Assembly (NCBI GenBank): GCA_013433145.1
Contig: CM024187.1
Span: forward strand, 310,001 to 374,000
Source of the DNA: Ascaris suum
Taxonomy: Eukaryota > Nematoda > Chromadorea > Rhabditida > Ascarididae
Direction: 5' to 3'
DNA: 64,000 nt
Each line of letters opens with the position of its first letter. Positions within the stretch are counted from its first letter, which is position 1. This document shows positions 61,601 through 64,000 of this stretch, piece after piece. The notes beneath the pieces are model-generated. The model worked only from the letters and a program-made list of their open reading frames with translations, had not been told where the DNA came from and searched no databases. The position numbers and the translations under genes are program-made.

Positions 61601-64000
61601 ATCTGTAACAAAAACATTTGCCATCGACTAGGGTATCCGTTCGACTCAACCTACATATTAAAAAAAAAAAAGTCTTCGTGCGCTGTCTTTCTAGAGAGTC
61701 TGCCTGGTCAATAATAAACCATTGTTCACTCAAACATCTAGAGTGGTTTTAATATTGATCAATGTTGGCCAAATATTGGTCAATGACATTAAGATACGAA
61801 TTAATATTCATTGTCCGCTGTGCAACTTATAAGCGAACTGAGAGGTGCTTACTACAAAAATCCGATAGGTAACAATGACCGAATAAGGGACAGTACAGTA
61901 AGGGCCAACCTCAGGAATAGATTTTTTCAGAGTTTGATGAGAAATGTCCCAATTAAATAGTACGAAGGAAACACTGAGAGTTTAGAGGACAAAGGAAAAT
62001 ACTGCAATCAATGTCGGACATATGCGCCTTTTTGGACAAGTAAATACTAATTCATATTAAAATATGAGCGTCTGCATCAAACGCGATCACAATCGAATGA
62101 ACGAGTTCGCAATTCTTTAACTTCATTCTGCAAATCATCGTCATTCTGCAAGTCCTCTTCAATTTTTACTTTGATTCCACTGAATTCTAGACAGACGATA
62201 AGATGCAATAAGATTCGAAGCATTAGCTGACGTTGAGGGGCGAAAAGTTTCAAATGCTCGCTAACAAATCAATCTCTAAACGGATGGATAATTATATCTT
62301 TGCAAATGTTGCGAGCAGTAAAACAAGACATTATCCACCAACACTTCCTCCATTTTTGCCGGCACGAGAACAAATACAAGGAAAAACAGGGAAGGAAGAA
62401 AAAATATACCCGCATTGCATTGAGAAGCTTCTTATCAAGTGTTTGATCCAGGAAACAATCCGATACTTGCTCGAATGATCCCAGAAGTTTGGCTGCTTCC
62501 GCACGCACCAAAACCTTCAACGAAATCTTCGTGTTCGAATTTATCTCCTAATTTCTCATTAAACAATTGCGTTCAACAGTAGCAACTATAAAACAGGAAA
62601 ATAGAAGAATAAAAAAGATAAATGTGCTTTATTGCCCTCCTAAATCCCACAAAAATGCAATTTCAGCAGGTGAACCCTTACGTCAGAAGTCTTGAATAAA
62701 TGTGGCGCAATTTCTTAGTAACTGCTTCAAAAGCATAACAATAGATGGCCATTTATTTCGTAACACTCACATACGAAACCATCGACTGATAAGTTCCTTT
62801 ATTATGCAATAAATCGCCGCTCAAATACTTACCTCGATATCATTAATCGCGTGACATACAATCGAGAAACGCATCATCGACAAGCCGAAGTTCGACATTG
62901 TTACGACCTTTCACTTCCTTAAACAGCACTTTCTGAACAGAGCAAACCTCAACGATTGCACTGAATTTGGACTACTGTTCTTTTTTTCAACCCGTACGAT
63001 ATTAAGAATCGATCATATTATAATAATCGTGTATTACAAATGGGTACTACAATGCAAATATAGCAAAAGTGAATTTTGAAATGATTTCGGGGGAGGGGGG
63101 CTCGAAAAGAAATAAAAAATGAACTTGGATGCATATGCTCTAACGAGCAGTTCTATATGTATACAATTAAACCCACGTGGACCAATGATCACCTTTCCAA
63201 ATCGCCTCAAAGCACTAATCATTAAATTTATCCAGTAGTAGTGATCTGATAGATGGCAAAATATGAATTGTGTGCGAAGAGTTTTAAATAAACATAATAT
63301 GTGATACAAACATCTTTAGCACGTTAAATTCGGTCTGGGTTGACGTGTTTATTATTATAATCGTTGTTAATAAACGATCTCTAATTAAAGGACTTGAACC
63401 CTTTAAAAAATTTTCAACATAATCTGTTGCATAAATTAAGTGTAAAGCTCGTTAGCGTTTCGGGAATACGCTCGGCAAAATCTTTAAATCCTCAACGCTC
63501 GATTCGCAAAAATTTCTCTGTGTTTCCCGATAGCTGAAATTTATTGTTACTCGACAGTGAAGTATATTGAGAAAAAACTTCTATAGTTCTTTAAGGAAAG
63601 TGCGGTTCTTCGAAACTACTTTCAATGCGAGAACACGACCTCACATTTGAAAAAATATGAAAAGAAAGAGCATATGTTCCCCTTGACAGTGAGGACAATA
63701 AGCGTTCAATCGCTATGAAAAATTAGCCATTCAAGTTTCCTAATCTAAAAACGCTGAGTGCTGAAAAGGGATTGGACTTTAGGCGATGTGCCCTTTATCA
63801 CTTTAAAGGGGCCTATGGCAGATATCAATGCTATGGATGCTCTTCTGACAATTTCAAAAAGAAAGCAAAACGAAAAGCGAGCTCAACATTCTTGGATTAA
63901 TATGGCTCCACACATTCGACCTGAACTGTGATTTTAACGGGTCTATTCCGAATAATGTGCTCATTTCTCAGCCAAGAAAATCATAAGGAAAATATAGCTT
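29480..64000 (-). CDS. INTS4: INTS4-like Integrator complex subunit 4, multi-exon, 5' end off window, internal exons in tandem array
   Basis: Gene-level entry. INTS4 is a HEAT-repeat scaffold of the Integrator complex. It joins the INTS9/INTS11 endonuclease module that cleaves U snRNA precursors and attenuates Pol II transcription. Minus-strand exons align collinearly with vertebrate INTS4: RDSRVRYAAIKGL, VELRLVDDAFSIVCHAI, AEAAKLLGSFEQVSDCFLDQ, TLDKKLL, GACGA..TPLEDEF, SDMFNDEIEE, HKEQLDTML and RNYRYLRSSMPDLIPF. Single-copy exons run from 37,477 down to about 29,480. To the right, the segment carrying exons A to G is repeated four to five times. The N-terminal roughly 230 residues lie beyond base 64,000. 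Copy-3 exons A to D chain in phase without error. Exon E carries a four-base excess in every copy except copy 1, which has the same excess plus further indels. Confidence 0.93.
32707..36850 (-). CDS. INTS4: INTS4 single-copy exons, C-terminal half
   Basis: Five exons. 36759-36850 (VRLDAIYALT, then LHKEQLDTMLTVLD). 35456-35599 (DASPDSREALRVLLMKATMD, then LLNCLRRFPIDESSIFR). 34158-34273 (CLGDLGRRHGSFVQPLVVGL, ITEPELDDST). 33382-33514 (MAKLMLILNALA, then SLLPEFVVRNYRYLRSSMPD). 32707-32879 (KLSDGEMADVDDTSRITKKK, ETLSLLESLYEKICDACGMD). Alignment with vertebrate INTS4 is gap-free if one base is added or removed in each of the first, second and fourth exons (near 36,820, 35,500 and 33,475). Phases otherwise chain exactly. 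Introns of 0.5-1.3 kb hold no recognised gene. A 20-base C run (36905-36924) lies just upstream of exon 36759-36850. Confidence 0.88.
37365..37477 (-). CDS. INTS4: INTS4 exon G, complete copy at the array boundary
   Basis: Reads VRQAGVYSLGRLAADRSFLA, AAAIDNLSDMFNDEIEE, with acceptor GATTGCAG and donor GTAAGTAT. The vertebrate counterpart is VRIAAVEALC...FLVDMFNDEIEEV. The array breakpoint (TTATCGATCG, 37399) lies inside this exon. The last 11-12 codons, including SDMFNDEIEE and the donor site, exist only in this copy. Every other copy of exon G loses them. Confidence 0.92.
37399..42921. repeat. Tandem array, copy 1 (about 5.52 kb)
   Basis: First of at least five head-to-tail copies. Left edge at TTATCGATCG. 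The next copy starts with the same bases at 42922. It is the most diverged copy, with several substitutions and indels not shared by copies 2-5. INTS4 exons on the minus strand: G (to 37477), E 39351-39560, D 40366-40468, C 40790-40874, B 41408-41487, A 42242-42408. Exon D lacks two C residues relative to copies 2, 3 and 5 (frameshift QTLIRSF instead of QTLDKKLL), and exon E has extra indels. Confidence 0.95.
42470..42486. repeat. A homopolymer (17 bases) upstream of exon A in array copy 1
   Basis: A run of A at 42470-42486, repeated in every full copy with lengths varying by a few bases (for example near 47,990, 53,505 and 59,010). Length variation between copies is as expected for homopolymer slippage or sequencing error. 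Confidence 0.85.
42922..48433. repeat. Tandem array, copy 2 (about 5.51 kb)
   Basis: Near-identical to copies 3-5. INTS4 exons on the minus strand: truncated G 42922-43000, E 44864-45071, D 45879-45983, C 46305-46389, B 46923-47003 (one extra A), A 47760-47926. An A run sits near 47,990-48,004 and a G-rich motif near 46,565-46,577. Confidence 0.95.
48935..50297 (+). CDS. Unidentified plus-strand open frames nested in the INTS4 E-G intron (copy 3; present in all copies)
   Basis: Three open frames on the strand opposite INTS4. Frame one, 48935-49150 (71 codons; 43192-43638 in copy 2, 54419-54667 in copy 4): FYIYIIDYYDGFLAHGEDG. Frame two is open at 49605-50018 with no early Met. It is Cys-rich (DCKIECCNPELL, SCPGCELILFDARGCNRHF) and has one membrane-like helix (FAPAMLIFLIMCL). 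A TTTCCCAG and a GTAAGT flank its core like a plus-strand exon. Frame three, 50088-50297 (69 codons): YYLIYYPCWVYQGNDREYF. No family is recognised. These may be exons of one nested gene, or chance frames carried along by the amplification. Confidence 0.4.
50380..51498 (-). CDS. INTS4: INTS4 exons D and E (copy 3; repeated in every copy)
   Basis: Exon D 51394-51498 (105 bases) reads VLVRAEAAKLLGSFEQVSDC, FLDQTLDKKLLNAMR, the strongest INTS4 match in the window. Its acceptor is TTGAAG. Exon E 50380-50588 reads QQWNVRRERYAASTEWSTGK, KLGEDVPAEEV, then in another frame EDEQASIIPTGACGALITPL, EDEFM. Deleting four bases (AGTC, within GTCAGTCGAG) gives a gap-free match to the vertebrate PKEEVDTG...GACGAF...LEDEM. 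E ends at GTAAGTAG. Confidence 0.92.
51821..52517 (-). CDS. INTS4: INTS4 exons B and C (copy 3; repeated in every copy)
   Basis: Exon B 52438-52517 reads LSGNTEKFVRIEALRILKDF, ADRIPE (vertebrate LSDDYEQVRSAAVQLIWVVS). Exon C 51821-51905 reads NNVELRLVDDAFSIVCHAIN, DIE (vertebrate NEEIRLVDDAFGKICHMVSD). The B-to-C join keeps the frame only if C starts after TTTTAAG. The nearby canonical TTCAG acceptor, 16 bases upstream, would cause a stop. C ends at a clean GTAAGT. Confidence 0.88.
53276..53442 (-). CDS. INTS4: INTS4 exon A (copy 3; also copies 1, 2, 4)
   Basis: Encodes RNQEEVLAMERLLCDLCEDR and DSRVRYAAIKGLSSLSESSK, matching the vertebrate HEAT block YFSDQDPRVRTAAIKAMLQL. Acceptor TTTAAG, donor GTACTA, phase 2 in and phase 0 out. 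Equivalent exons: 42242-42408, 47760-47926 and 58779-58946. The upstream partner exon is not in the window. Confidence 0.88.
53953..59461. repeat. Tandem array, copy 4 (about 5.51 kb)
   Basis: INTS4 exons on the minus strand: truncated G from 53953, E 55898-56104, D 56909-57012 (one base short), C 57333 to about 57416, B 57947-58025 (one base short), A 58779-58946 (one base long). Differences from copy 3 are almost all single-base indels, many in homopolymers. Confidence 0.95.
59462..64000. repeat. Tandem array, copy 5, cut by window edge
   Basis: Contains truncated exon G (59462 to about 59539), E 61397-61602, D 62410-62514, C from 62833 and B to 63533 of INTS4. Exon A would lie beyond 64,000. 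Indels relative to copies 2-4 become frequent after about 59,480 and especially after 63,000, including a replaced stretch near 63,300-63,360 that matches no other copy. Confidence 0.93.

Overview
The window is eukaryotic, intron-rich, animal-type DNA. It is AT-rich by eye, with short exons, GTAAGT-like donors and TTTCAG-like acceptors. A nematode is the best guess from intron style and protein divergence, but I cannot prove the taxon. Every recognisable gene is on the minus strand. No rRNA, tRNA, CRISPR array, complete transposon or bacterial-type operon was seen.

Layout, left to right. (1) About 0.4-21.9 kb is the minus-strand orthologue of the HECT E3 ligase HECTD1. About two dozen exons can be placed, covering part of the N-terminal helical repeats, the ankyrin repeats, the central region, a SUN/discoidin-like module and a MIB/HERC2 module. 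The catalytic HECT domain would lie left of base 1, and the extreme N-terminus was not found. (2) 24.7-26.1 kb holds three in-phase exons of a P4-type ATPase (lipid flippase): the M4 segment and the DKTGTLTQN phosphorylation motif. The rest of that gene was not recognised. (3) From about 29.5 kb to the right edge is the Integrator subunit INTS4, with its 3' (C-terminal) exons in single copy up to 37.4 kb.

From 37,399 to the edge, INTS4 lies in a head-to-tail array of a unit of about 5.5 kb: four full copies plus 4.5 kb of a fifth. Each full copy carries the same six internal INTS4 exons. The left breakpoint is inside a coding exon, so only the junction copy has that exon complete. Each unit also carries plus-strand open frames of unknown nature inside the large INTS4 intron. 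They could be a nested gene.

Conserved exons of both HECTD1 and INTS4 carry about a dozen single-base frame disruptions. The array copies differ mainly by one-base indels, increasingly so near the right edge. This points to long-read assembly errors, so gene breakage and the exact copy number should be read with caution. HECTD1 (ubiquitylation), the flippase (membrane lipid asymmetry) and INTS4 (3'-end processing of small nuclear RNA and transcription attenuation) are not known to share a pathway. They are simply neighbours on one strand.
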